NCBI GenBank assembly: GCA_002392655.1
Contig: DGHK01000009.1
Coordinates: 39,440 to 103,439 of the forward strand
Direction of reading: 5' to 3'
Length of the DNA: 64,000 nucleotides
Source of the DNA: Lachnospiraceae bacterium UBA3850
Lineage (GTDB): Bacteria; Bacillota; Clostridia; Lachnospirales; Lachnospiraceae
In this document: in pieces, positions 26,993 through 35,811 of the stretch
How the letters are laid out: every line of letters starts with the position of its first letter
Numbering within the stretch: position 1 is the stretch's first letter
Program-made: the position numbers and the translations under genes
The notes under the pieces: model-generated
What the model saw: only the letters and a program-made list of their open reading frames with translations
The model's database searches: none
What the model was told of the DNA's origin: nothing

Positions 26993-27142
26993 ATGGAAAA
27001 GGTTTATAAGCTTTTAAAGAACGTAGGCGGAACTAATATCGCGTTTGGAGTTGTACTTATTGTTGTTGGTGTAGCTATCGGTGTCATTAATATAGTTTCC
27101 GGAGCAAAGCTCCTCAGAAACAGAAGAAACATTTTATTCTAA
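26993..27142 (+). CDS. 49-residue single-helix membrane protein
   Basis: A short protein starting MEKVYKLLKNVGGTNIAFG with one strongly hydrophobic segment (about residues 16-39, VVLIVVGVAIGVINIVSGA) and a basic tail (KLLRNRRN). A good ribosome site (AAAGGGGAA) precedes the ATG. Small proteins with this same layout recur in Lachnospiraceae genomes, which supports it as real; function unknown. It lies 14 bp after pyrE and may be co-transcribed with it. The tRNA-Gly promoter begins eight bases after its stop. Confidence 0.75.
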   Translation: MEKVYKLLKNVGGTNIAFGVVLIVVGVAIGVINIVSGAKLLRNRRNILF

Positions 27143-27149
27143 AAAAACA

Positions 27150-27179
27150 TTGACACACATATGTGTGATGTGATAATAT
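27150..27179 (+). promoter_or_regulatory. Promoter of tRNA-Gly with a palindromic spacer
   Basis: TTGACA (27150-27155) and either GATAAT (27172-27177, 16-bp spacer) or TAATAT (27174-27179, 18-bp spacer). The spacer contains the perfect 14-bp palindrome CACACATATGTGTG (27154-27167). Confidence 0.7.
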
Positions 27180-27208
27180 ACCTTTTGTTGCGGCGGTAAG
27201 TCGCATAT

Positions 27209-27280
<72 letters not shown>

Positions 27281-27319
27281 AAAAAAATAGAACGTCCTTT
27301 TGGGCGTTCTATTTTTTTT
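27281..27319 (+). terminator. Terminator after tRNA-Gly
   Basis: The inverted repeat AATAGAACG/CGTTCTATT, flanked by A's on one side and eight T's on the other, starts right at the 3' end of the tRNA. It may work in both directions. Confidence 0.88.
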
Positions 27320-27324
27320 AGCGT

Positions 27325-27641
27325 GTAGGGACTCGAACAGCAAGCCCGAGATGCGAAGCATCGAGAGAACGACCCGGTGGGTCGTTCGAGGCGAAGCTCG
27401 GCGTGATTCAGCTCACGATTCGTAGAATCGTGAGTCTGTCGAAGACAGATACATTCCACGTAGTGGAACCAAGACTTGTTTTACAAGTCTTGCAAGCTTG
27501 CGTAGCAAGATTGGTACAAAGGCGGCTTAGCCGCCGGAGCGAGTCCCGTCTCGCACACGCGGGTTCCAAAACAGTCCACAGGACTGTTTTGCATCTCGCG
27601 CATTAGCAATCGGTAGGGACGAAGAACAGCAAGCCCGAGAT
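27325..27641. repeat. Array of nine perfect mini-hairpins within scrambled tRNA-Gly pieces
   Basis: Nine perfect stems with three-base loops stand in about 240 bp: 27350-27362, 27367-27387, 27412-27434, 27435-27449, 27454-27468, 27471-27491, 27497-27509, 27521-27535 and 27567-27591. Loops are GAA, GTA, GGT, TTT, TTA or ACA, and stem sequences all differ. Between them are pieces of the upstream tRNA: GGGACTCGAAC inverted at 27328, CGAGTCCCGTCTCGC at 27540, CGCGGGTTC at 27558 and CTCGCGC at 27595. A 28-29 bp direct repeat (GTAGGGAC...GAACAGCAAGCCCGAGAT) flanks the array at 27325-27352 and 27613-27641. No coding potential is credible. Confidence 0.85.
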
Positions 27642-27692
27642 CAATGTCATTAAGCTTAACTTAATGACATTGACCTTCGGGTATCCCTTTTT
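27634..27692 (+). terminator. Terminator closing the mini-hairpin region
   Basis: A perfect 14-bp stem (TCAATGTCATTAAG and its complement, 27641-27673, five-base loop) inside an outer CCCGA/CGGG pairing, followed by CCC and a T6 tract. It would end any transcript running through the array. Confidence 0.75.
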
Positions 27693-27705
27693 TAACATAT
27701 GTCCC

Positions 27706-27734
27706 TTGAATTTAGATTACATTTGATATATAAT
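27706..27734 (+). promoter_or_regulatory. Promoter of the LtaS-like gene
   Basis: TTGAAT (27706-27711) and TATAAT (27729-27734) with a 17-bp spacer, 43 bp before the start codon. Confidence 0.72.
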
Positions 27735-27777
27735 ACGCCGTGAATCAAATATGGACTTATTATAAATAGGTACAAAT

Positions 27778-29841
27778 ATGAAAGAAAAAATATCTAAGGT
27801 TAAGAAAAAAGTAGGTTCCGGAATTAAAAAATCATATGAACTGCCACTTTGGAAGTGGCTTCTTCTTTGTCTAGGTCTGTCTGTAGGCCTTGTTGTCATA
27901 CTCGAAATGCTCGGAAGAAGGTCATTATTAAATCCGTTCGTATTTATCATATATAATCCGTTAATCTTTATATATAATATATCAATCATTTTCTTTACAT
28001 TTACCATAGCGCTTCTTTTTAAGAGAAGAGGCTTTGTTATGGGATTCGTAGGTTTCCTGTGGCTGACGGTAGGTGTGATTAATTTTGTTGTACTTGGATT
28101 TAGGATTACGCCGTTTTCGGCTATCGATTTTCTGATGTTCTCTGATGTGCTGAGTATGTTCAGTATATACTTTAATCTGTTCCAGAGAATACTTATTTTC
28201 GCAAGCATACTTATCTTTGTGATTTTGCTCGTTATAGCATTTCTCAAGATTCCGAAGCTGAAACAGAAGGTAAATTATGTGCAGGGTATAATAGTAGTAA
28301 CTATTTCTTTTGCATTTGTTTATGTGTTCACTGTTTTTATGGTTGAAACTGCTACGGTTTCAACTAAGTTTACAAACCTCGGTACGGCATATAAGGATTA
28401 CGGATTTGCTTATTGCTTTGCTAACAGTGTTATCGATCAGGGTATCGGTGAACCGGATGATTACAACTTCGGCGCTATAGATACTATAGTTGAAGAGACT
28501 GAAGAGGTTAAGAATATACATGCTAAAAATGTATATAAGAATAATAAAAAGAAGTATCCGGATATAATCGTCATTCAGCTTGAATCATTTATTGATATCG
28601 GAAGAGTTGACGGTGTTAATACTGATAAGGAATCCATACCGAATTTCAAAGCTTATGAGGAGGAGTTCCCATCGGGATTCCTCACTGTTCCTGCTATCGG
28701 AGCCGGAACGGCAAATACTGAGTTTGAGATAGTTACGGGAATGAAGAGTAAGTCCTTCGGAGCAGGTGAGTATCCTTATAAAACCATACTTACAACTACT
28801 CCTTGTGAGAGTATGGCTCAGATTCTGAAGAGAGAAGGCTATGGAACTCACGCTATCCATAATAATAAAGCGAAGTTCTATTCTCGTGATATAACATATG
28901 CTAATCTTGGCTTCCAGACCTTTACTTCACTTGAATATATCAAGCATTTCAATCGTACTGAAACCGGATGGGCAAAGGATTCATGCCTTCCTGATGAGAT
29001 AATTGCAGCTCTTGATTATGATGAAGAGCCGGATTTTGTATTTACTATATCAGTTCAGGGGCATGGTAGATATCCAAAGGATGAGCTGAAGACTGAGGAA
29101 CATGTCAAGGTTACTCTTGATAGTGAGGATCCTGAGCTTACAAATCAGTTCGGTTATTTTGTAAATCAGTGTTATGAGATGGATGAGATGATAGCTGATC
29201 TGAAGAAGAGGCTTGATGAAAGAGGAGAGGATTATGTTTTACTTCTCTATGGAGATCATATTCCTAGTCTTACATTTGAAGATGATCAGTTTAATTCCGG
29301 TGAACAGACACAGACGGAATATGTCATAGTAACTAATATGGATCTGGACCTTGAGGATAGAGATCTGTATGCTTATGAGATGTCTGACTATCTGCTCAGA
29401 GCAGTTGGTGTAAGCCCCGGAGTATTCCAGAATATCCATAAGAGGTATTATAACTTCGAGGATCCTGAGAACAACACGACCTATGATGATAAGCTTCTTC
29501 TGATGCAGTATGATATGCTTTACGGAGAAAAATACATCTATAACTATATTCCTGAGTATAAGGGTGAAGAGATGAAGCTTGGACTCTATGATATAACCAT
29601 AGATTCAGCATCCTTCAATCCGACTAACGGATCCTTTACAGTGAAGGGTACAAACTTCACTGAGTTTTCGACTGTACTTATAGATGATAAGAGATATGAT
29701 ACTTTATGTATCGATGAGAATACTCTTGTAGTTACTAAAGAGGAGCTTGGAGAGGAACCTGAGAAGGGGGCTGCAATCTGTGTTGCGCAGATTGATAAGG
29801 ATAAGCATGAGCTGTCCAGATCACACAGTTTATGTTATTAG
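27778..29841 (+). CDS. LTA synthase-family membrane sulfatase
   Basis: A 687-residue protein with about five transmembrane helices in the first 215 residues and an extracellular alkaline phosphatase-superfamily (sulfatase) domain from about 260. Metal and catalytic residues of the LtaS type are visible: E269 in QLESF, the nucleophile T311 in GAGTANTEF, and D493-H494 in YGDHIPSL. LtaS enzymes move glycerol-phosphate from phosphatidylglycerol onto lipid-anchored chains or glycans on the outer face of the membrane. Here it could make lipoteichoic acid or decorate another surface glycan; the acceptor cannot be inferred. The C-terminus carries an extra beta-rich segment (about 600-687, IPT-like NPTNGSFTVKGTNFTEF). 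The gene has its own promoter. Confidence 0.85.
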   Translation: MKEKISKVKKKVGSGIKKSYELPLWKWLLLCLGLSVGLVVILEMLGRRSLLNPFVFIIYNPLIFIYNISIIFFTFTIALLFKRRGFVMGFVGFLWLTVGVINFVVLGFRITPFSAIDFLMFSDVLSMFSIYFNLFQRILIFASILIFVILLVIAFLKIPKLKQKVNYVQGIIVVTISFAFVYVFTVFMVETATVSTKFTNLGTAYKDYGFAYCFANSVIDQGIGEPDDYNFGAIDTIVEETEEVKNIHAKNVYKNNKKKYPDIIVIQLESFIDIGRVDGVNTDKESIPNFKAYEEEFPSGFLTVPAIGAGTANTEFEIVTGMKSKSFGAGEYPYKTILTTTPCESMAQILKREGYGTHAIHNNKAKFYSRDITYANLGFQTFTSLEYIKHFNRTETGWAKDSCLPDEIIAALDYDEEPDFVFTISVQGHGRYPKDELKTEEHVKVTLDSEDPELTNQFGYFVNQCYEMDEMIADLKKRLDERGEDYVLLLYGDHIPSLTFEDDQFNSGEQTQTEYVIVTNMDLDLEDRDLYAYEMSDYLLRAVGVSPGVFQNIHKRYYNFEDPENNTTYDDKLLLMQYDMLYGEKYIYNYIPEYKGEEMKLGLYDITIDSASFNPTNGSFTVKGTNFTEFSTVLIDDKRYDTLCIDENTLVVTKEELGEEPEKGAAICVAQIDKDKHELSRSHSLCY

Positions 29842-29891
29842 TGCATATATTCAGCCTGTGCTGTCTATAAATATATAAATCGGAGAAAATT

Positions 29892-31715
29892 ATGATAAGA
29901 GACGACATTAGAAATGTTGCGATCATCGCACATGTTGATCACGGAAAGACAACCCTTGTAGACGGACTTCTGAGACAGAGCGGAGTGTTCCGCGAGAACC
30001 AGGAGGTTGCAGAGAGAGTAATGGATTCCAATGATATCGAAAGAGAAAGAGGAATCACTATTCTTTCCAAGAATACTGCAGTTACATATAACGGGATCAA
30101 GATCAATATCATCGATACCCCCGGACATGCCGACTTCGGTGGCGAGGTAGAGCGTGTTCTCAAGATGGTTAATGGTGTTATCCTCGTTGTAGATGCATTT
30201 GAAGGTCCTATGCCTCAGACAAGATTTGTGCTTCAGAAGGCACTTGCTCTTGATCTTTCAGTTATCGTTTGTGTTAACAAAATAGACAGACCGGATGCCA
30301 GACCGGAGGCTGTTGAAGAGGAAGTACTTGAGCTTCTTCTTGATCTGGATGCAAATGAGGAACAGCTGGACTGTCCATTCGTATATGCCAGTGCGCGTGA
30401 GGGCGTTGCTTCTTACAGCGCTGATGAAAAGGGAACAGATATGAAGCCTCTCTTCGAGACTATCATCAAGTCTATTCCTGCTCCTGAGGGTGATCCTGAC
30501 AGAGGAACTCAGATACTGATAAGTACTATAGATTATAATGAGTATACCGGTAGAATCGGTGTAGGTAAGGTTGATAACGGAAGCATAAAGGTTAATCAGG
30601 AGGCTCTCATCGTTAACCACCATGATCCTTCAAGACATGAGAAGGTTAAGATTACAAAGCTTTATGAGTATGATGGTTTATCGAAGGTTGATGTAGAGGA
30701 AGCCGGAGTTGGTTCTATAGTTGCCGTATCCGGAATAGCTGATCTGAAGATCGGTGATACTATCTGCTCAGTTGATGAACCGGATTCTATACCTTTCCAG
30801 AAGATAACAGAGCCGACTATTTCCATGAATTTCATGGTAAATGATTCTCCGCTCGCAGGTAAAGAAGGTAAGTTTGTTACCAGCCGTCAGCTGAGAGACA
30901 GACTTTATCGTGAGCTGAATACTGACGTATCTCTCAGAGTAGAGGATACACAGTCTACAGACTGCTTTAAGGTTTCAGGACGTGGCGAGCTGCATCTCTC
31001 TGTTCTTATTGAGAATATGCGTCGTGAGGGATATGAATTTGCTGTCAGCAAGGCTGAGGTTATCTATAAGGAAGATGAGAGGGGCAAGAGACTCGAGCCA
31101 TTTGAGATGGCAGTAGTTGATGTTCCTGAAGAGTTCTCGGGAACTGTCATCAATATGATGAGCGTCAGAAAGGGTGAGCTTTCAGGTATGGCTCCTATTA
31201 ACGGAGGTACACGTCTCGAGTTCAGAATCCCTGCCAGAGGACTTATCGGCTTCAGAGGAGAGTTCCTGACGGCTACTAAGGGAAATGGAGTTATAAATAC
31301 TATCTTTGATGGATATGATTCATATAAGGGTGATATGAGCTACAGATCTAACGGCAGCCTTATCGCATTTGAGGCCGGAAACACAGTAACCTACGGACTG
31401 TTCAATGCACAGGAGCGTGGAACGCTTTTTGTGGGACCGGGCGTTGAAGTATATGGTGGTATGGTAGTTGGTGAGACAGGCCGTTCAGAGGATATTGAGG
31501 TAAATGTATGCAAGACGAAGCATTTGACAAACACAAGATCCTCCGGTGCTGATGAAGCATTAAAACTCGTTCCACCAAAGCAGATGTCGCTTGAACAGTG
31601 TCTGGACTTCCTGGATACGGACGAACTTCTTGAGATAACACCTGAGAATCTCAGAATAAGAAAGAAGATACTTGACTCAAGAATGAGAATGAGAGCAAAT
31701 CGTAATAACGGATAA
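29892..31715 (+). CDS. typA: Ribosome-associated GTPase TypA/BipA
   Basis: A 607-residue translational GTPase of the EF-G-like class that assists 50S assembly and stress adaptation. G1 is AHVDHGKT (about 14-21), the switch region has RERGITILSKNTAV, G3 is DTPGHADF and G4 is NKIDRPDARP. The C-terminal domain with ARGLIGFRGEFLT is specific to BipA. The length is standard. The start follows CGGAGAAA. It lies 50 bp after the LtaS-like gene and 33 bp before pncB; no terminator is seen in these gaps, so read-through is likely. Confidence 0.96.
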   Translation: MIRDDIRNVAIIAHVDHGKTTLVDGLLRQSGVFRENQEVAERVMDSNDIERERGITILSKNTAVTYNGIKINIIDTPGHADFGGEVERVLKMVNGVILVVDAFEGPMPQTRFVLQKALALDLSVIVCVNKIDRPDARPEAVEEEVLELLLDLDANEEQLDCPFVYASAREGVASYSADEKGTDMKPLFETIIKSIPAPEGDPDRGTQILISTIDYNEYTGRIGVGKVDNGSIKVNQEALIVNHHDPSRHEKVKITKLYEYDGLSKVDVEEAGVGSIVAVSGIADLKIGDTICSVDEPDSIPFQKITEPTISMNFMVNDSPLAGKEGKFVTSRQLRDRLYRELNTDVSLRVEDTQSTDCFKVSGRGELHLSVLIENMRREGYEFAVSKAEVIYKEDERGKRLEPFEMAVVDVPEEFSGTVINMMSVRKGELSGMAPINGGTRLEFRIPARGLIGFRGEFLTATKGNGVINTIFDGYDSYKGDMSYRSNGSLIAFEAGNTVTYGLFNAQERGTLFVGPGVEVYGGMVVGETGRSEDIEVNVCKTKHLTNTRSSGADEALKLVPPKQMSLEQCLDFLDTDELLEITPENLRIRKKILDSRMRMRANRNNG

Positions 31716-31748
31716 GGAAATATAAGAATATACTTAGGGGGAAATAAG

Positions 31749-33191
31749 ATGAGAAATCTTACAATGCTTATGGATTTTTACGAGCTGACCATGGCTAATG
31801 GTTATTTCGTAACAGGTAACAAGGACAAGGTTGCAGTTTTTGATATGTTCTACAGAACAAATCCAGATGAGGGTGGTTTTGTAGTAAGCGCCGGACTTGA
31901 GATGCTTATTGATTATGTGCTGGGGCTCAAGTTTACAGATGATGATATCGAATACTTAAGAGGAAGGAAGATGTTTGATGACGGCTTCCTGGAGTATCTG
32001 AGAGATTTCAAATTCACAGGTACTATAGAGGCTGTACCGGAGGGAACTATCGTTTATCCTAATATCCCTATCGTTACAGTAACTGCTCCTGTTATAGAAG
32101 CACAGCTTCTCGAGACTATGCTTCTTATCTGCATAAACTTCCAGTCACTCATAGCTACAAAGGCTAATCGTATAACCAGAGCAGCAGGCGATGCAGTCGT
32201 TATGGAGTTTGGTGCCAGACGTGCTCAGGGACCTGACGCTGCTGTATGGGGTACAAGAGCATGCTTCATCGGTGGAGTTAATACAACAGCTACAGTTATG
32301 GCTGACCAGCAGTTCGGTGTTACGGCAGTCGGAACTATGGCACATAGCTGGGTTGAGTTTTTTGAAAATGAATACGAGTCCTTCAAGGCTTATGCAGAGG
32401 TTTATCCTGATAACTGCGTACTTCTGATTGATACCTATGATATCCTCGAAAGCGGTCTTCAGAACGCTATCAAGGTTGCTCATGAGGTTCTTGAGCCGAT
32501 GGGCAAGAGACTTAAGGGTGTCAGAATAGATAGTGGAGACCTTGCTTACTTCTCGAAGGCTATCAGAAGAAAGCTGGATGCTGAGGGTCTTAATGATTGT
32601 TCAGTTGTAGTATCAAACAGTGTAGATGAGTATCTGATAGACTCACTTAATAAGCAAGGGGCAAGAATTAACTCCTACGGAGTCGGAGAGAGAATGATAA
32701 CATCTAAGTCCGATCCTGTATTTGGCGGAGTATATAAGCTTGTTGCCGTAAAGGACGGAGATACATATATACCGAAGATTAAAATTTCCGAGAATGTTGA
32801 GAAGATTACAAACCCTGGAAAGAAGAAGGTTTACCGTATATATAGCCAGAAGACAGGGTATGCTATAGCGGATCTCCTTACACTTTGTGATGAAGAGCCG
32901 GATTTCAGTGATTCATATGCATTTGTAGATCCTAAGCAGCCATGGAAGAATATGAAGTTCAGAAATGTAGATGCCAAGCCTCTCCAGGTAACTATATTTA
33001 AGGACGGAGAACTGGTTTATAAGAAACCTTCCCTCAAAGAGATACAGCAGTTTGTAAAGGATCAGCTCGCAAATGAGATATGGGAAGAGGAACAGCGTTT
33101 CTACAATCCTCACATTCATTATCTGGACCTGTCTCAGAAGCTTTATGAGATGAAGAAGGAGCTTCTTTCTGTTGTTGAATTTGTAGATTAA
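31749..33191 (+). CDS. pncB: Nicotinate phosphoribosyltransferase
   Basis: A 480-residue enzyme that salvages nicotinate with PRPP to form nicotinate mononucleotide for NAD synthesis. Typical stretches are LMDFYELTMANGYF at the N-terminus, FGARRAQGPDAAVWGTRACFIGG, GTMAHSWVEFF (phosphorylated-His region) and GVRIDSGDLAYFSK. The length matches the bacterial type 2 form. AGGGGGAAATAAG precedes the ATG, a strong ribosome site. Confidence 0.96.
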   Translation: MRNLTMLMDFYELTMANGYFVTGNKDKVAVFDMFYRTNPDEGGFVVSAGLEMLIDYVLGLKFTDDDIEYLRGRKMFDDGFLEYLRDFKFTGTIEAVPEGTIVYPNIPIVTVTAPVIEAQLLETMLLICINFQSLIATKANRITRAAGDAVVMEFGARRAQGPDAAVWGTRACFIGGVNTTATVMADQQFGVTAVGTMAHSWVEFFENEYESFKAYAEVYPDNCVLLIDTYDILESGLQNAIKVAHEVLEPMGKRLKGVRIDSGDLAYFSKAIRRKLDAEGLNDCSVVVSNSVDEYLIDSLNKQGARINSYGVGERMITSKSDPVFGGVYKLVAVKDGDTYIPKIKISENVEKITNPGKKKVYRIYSQKTGYAIADLLTLCDEEPDFSDSYAFVDPKQPWKNMKFRNVDAKPLQVTIFKDGELVYKKPSLKEIQQFVKDQLANEIWEEEQRFYNPHIHYLDLSQKLYEMKKELLSVVEFVD

Positions 33192-33258
33192 TATTTACAT
33201 AATTCTTTATAAATGTTAAGATAACTATGTGTGATTATTTATGTGGGGAGGGGTCAGT

Positions 33259-34176
33259 GTGGAAGACGTTAATAGAAGTTACGATGAGTTCACACTAAAT
33301 TTTAAGCTGGAGGAAGATGTTCCTATAGATCAGTTTGAAATGACCATGTATAATTATGAGTTTGTTGGAAACAAGACCAAGTGTACATGTGTCGCGATAG
33401 ATGGTGTGAGAGCTCTGCAGTTCAAGGTGCCTGCTACACTTCCTTTGGAACAGTTTCTGAGAAAACAGCTTTATAAGGGTGAATTCTTATCTATATTATC
33501 AAATGTACTTAATCAGCTTATATATTTTACAGAGAATAATATGTCTCTGAATAAGCTCCTTTTAAATGTGCATTATATGTATATAGAGCTGTCAACACTT
33601 GACATACAGCTTCTTTATCTGCCTGTAAACAAGAAGTTTGCTGACTGTAATGTTACTGAATTTATTCAGAACTTTATCAGCAAGGTCAGATTTGCGAATA
33701 TGGAGTCTGTTGAGTGTGTAGATCAGATACTCAGATATCTGGACAGCAAGCTTATGTTCAATCTGGAAGAGTTTTATCAGTATATCCTTTCTCTCGAACA
33801 GGAGAGCATCAATGAGGATGAAAATGCCGGTTCCAATGAAGGACATACAGCTATGCTTGCTACTTCAGAGAACTACAACAATCCTGTTCCTTATCTGGTG
33901 AGAGTGAAGACCAATGAACTTATACCTATACTTCATAAGGAGTTTATGGTTGGTAAGTCTGTAAACTGTGATTATCAGATAACAGACAATAAGAAGGTCA
34001 GCAGGAAACATGCTATATTCAGAATAAGCAATGGTGAATGTTATGTTCGTGATAATGAATCTACGAATCATACATTTATAAACGGACAGCTTATCCAGCC
34101 GGGAGTTGAGATAATGCTTTCAAATGATGATTATATAAGACTCGGTGACGAGGAATTCAGATACTGGGTTAGATAA
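33259..34176 (+). CDS. FHA-domain protein with DUF6382-like N-terminus
   Basis: A 305-residue cytosolic protein. The N-terminal 190 residues (NFKLEEDVPIDQFEMTMYNYEF ... LLYLPVNKKF) resemble the DUF6382 domain found in Firmicutes beside FHA domains, and a linker leads to a C-terminal FHA domain (about 215-305) with GKS, SRKHAIF and the N-H-T-F-I-NG turn. FHA domains bind phosphothreonine, so the protein probably reads Ser/Thr kinase signals, and relatives often sit near type VII secretion genes. Neither a kinase nor a secretion gene is present here. GTG at 33259 is preferred because GGGGAGGGG lies just upstream; an ATG at 33241 has no such site. Confidence 0.78.
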   Translation: MEDVNRSYDEFTLNFKLEEDVPIDQFEMTMYNYEFVGNKTKCTCVAIDGVRALQFKVPATLPLEQFLRKQLYKGEFLSILSNVLNQLIYFTENNMSLNKLLLNVHYMYIELSTLDIQLLYLPVNKKFADCNVTEFIQNFISKVRFANMESVECVDQILRYLDSKLMFNLEEFYQYILSLEQESINEDENAGSNEGHTAMLATSENYNNPVPYLVRVKTNELIPILHKEFMVGKSVNCDYQITDNKKVSRKHAIFRISNGECYVRDNESTNHTFINGQLIQPGVEIMLSNDDYIRLGDEEFRYWVR

Positions 34177-34190
34177 TAATAGGGTGAGAA

Positions 34191-34245
34191 AATATTCGCT
34201 TCGTTCATTTTGACATCTGTCATATATGAGCGAAGCGAATTATTT
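34191..34245. terminator. Bidirectional terminator between the FHA gene and argH
   Basis: ATTCGCTTCG (34194-34203) pairs with CGAAGCGAAT (34231-34240) around a loop with its own small TGACA/TGTCA hairpin. T-rich runs follow on the plus side and A-rich runs on the other, as expected where two genes converge. Confidence 0.8.
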
Positions 34246-34263
34246 TTATGCTTTATTATTTTT

Positions 34264-35646
34264 TTATTCGAGACTGCTTAGGTAAGCTTCGTTAATCTCG
34301 AGCACCTGCTTCATAGCATCAGGTCCAGGAGCACCGATTGTGTTTCTCTTGCCGACACATGTCTCGAGGCTTATTGCATCATATATATCTTCCTCGAAAA
34401 CAGGAGATATGTTCTTAAGCTCATCAAGGCTAAGTTCGTCGATTGCTCTTTCTTGTTCGATGCAGTAGAGCACAAGTCTTCCTATGATTCCATGTGCATC
34501 TCTGAATGGAACGCCATTCTTAACGAGATAGTCAGCGGCATCAGTTGCGTTTGTGAAACCGTTCATGGCGCTTGTCTTCATGATCTCTTTATTGACCGTC
34601 ATAGTTCTTATCATTCCCTCGAAGAGAGCGATGCAGCCTTTTACGGTATCAATAGCGTCAAATGTAAGCTCTTTGTCTTCCTGCATATCCTTATTATAAG
34701 CAAGAGGGATTCCCTTCATTGATGTGAGGATAGATATGAGAGCACCATATACACGACCGGTCTTACCTCTTACGAGCTCAGCTATATCAGGATTCTTCTT
34801 CTGTGGCATGATCGAGCTTCCTGTGCTATAGGCATCGTCGAGCTCTATAAACTGATATTCATTTGAGTTCCAGATGATTATCTCCTCTGAGAATCTGGAG
34901 AGATGCATGCTTATAGTAGCAAGAGCTGATAGTAGCTCTATCACGTAATCTCTGTCGGAAACTGAATCCATACTGTTGAGAGTCGGACCGGAGAATCCGA
35001 GCAGCTCAGCAGTTCTTTCTCTGTCAAGAGGATAGGTAGTTCCTGCAAGTGCGCCTGCACCGAGAGGACAGTAGTTCATCCTGTTATATATATCACACAT
35101 ACGACTATAGTCACGCTTAAACATTTCCATATATGCACCTGTATGATGAGCAAGTGTAACAGGTTGTGCCTTCTGGAGATGAGTGAAGCCTGGCATATAG
35201 GTATCCAGATTATCCTTCATGATACCGTGTAGTGTCTTCATAAGATCCTTCAGAAGACCTTTTATGGTATCAACCTCATCGCGAACATAGAGTTTCATAT
35301 CAAGTGCGACCTGATCATTTCTGCTTCGGCCTGTGTGAAGCTTCTTTCCGGTGTCGCCGATCCTGTCTATCAGTGTTGCCTCTACAAAGCTGTGGATATC
35401 CTCATACTTAGGTGATATCTCAAGTGAACCGTTCTCGATATCAGCAAGTATACCCTTCAGACCTTTTACTATGGTCTCTGATTCTTCGGCTGTTATGATA
35501 CCGGTTTCGCCCAGCATAGTAGCATGAGCGATGCTTCCCTTTATATCGTGAGCGTACAGCTTCTGATCAAAGCTGATAGAAGCATTAAAATTATAAACCA
35601 ATTCGTCCGTTTCCTTTGTGAAACGTCCTCCCCAAAGCTGAGCCAT
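34264..35646 (-). CDS. argH: Argininosuccinate lyase
   Basis: A 460-residue enzyme of the fumarase/aspartase superfamily that splits argininosuccinate to arginine and fumarate, the last step of arginine synthesis. The family signature [12 protein letters not shown] is present, as are [26 protein letters not shown] and the usual [17 protein letters not shown] beginning. The length is standard. GAGGTAAG precedes the ATG on the minus strand. It is the only gene of the window on this strand, and no argG is next to it. Confidence 0.97.
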   Translation of the reverse strand: MAQLWGGRFTKETDELVYNFNASISFDQKLYAHDIKGSIAHATMLGETGIITAEESETIVKGLKGILADIENGSLEISPKYEDIHSFVEATLIDRIGDTGKKLHTGRSRNDQVALDMKLYVRDEVDTIKGLLKDLMKTLHGIMKDNLDTYMPGFTHLQKAQPVTLAHHTGAYMEMFKRDYSRMCDIYNRMNYCPLGAGALAGTTYPLDRERTAELLGFSGPTLNSMDSVSDRDYVIELLSALATISMHLSRFSEEIIIWNSNEYQFIELDDAYSTGSSIMPQKKNPDIAELVRGKTGRVYGALISILTSMKGIPLAYNKDMQEDKELTFDAIDTVKGCIALFEGMIRTMTVNKEIMKTSAMNGFTNATDAADYLVKNGVPFRDAHGIIGRLVLYCIEQERAIDELSLDELKNISPVFEEDIYDAISLETCVGKRNTIGAPGPDAMKQVLEINEAYLSSLE

Positions 35647-35750
35647 TTGTCTTACCTCGTTTTATATATTATCTGTTTATATTAACCATCTAAGTTTAAT
35701 ACAATGAGAGGTTTGCCGCAAGAAAAACTTGTGTTCGCTTAAAACAGAGA

Positions 35751-35779
35751 TGGTCTATAGACCGATATTATGGTATGAT
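35751..35779 (+). promoter_or_regulatory. Possible promoter/operator of the transglutaminase gene
   Basis: The perfect 12-bp palindrome GGTCTATAGACC (35751-35762) lies where a -35 box would be for the clear -10 hexamer TATGAT (35774-35779). No good TTGACA is present, so the palindrome may be an operator for an activator or repressor (inference). Confidence 0.4.
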
Positions 35780-35811
35780 TAAGGGACTTAATAGATAGAG
35801 CAGGAGAGAAT

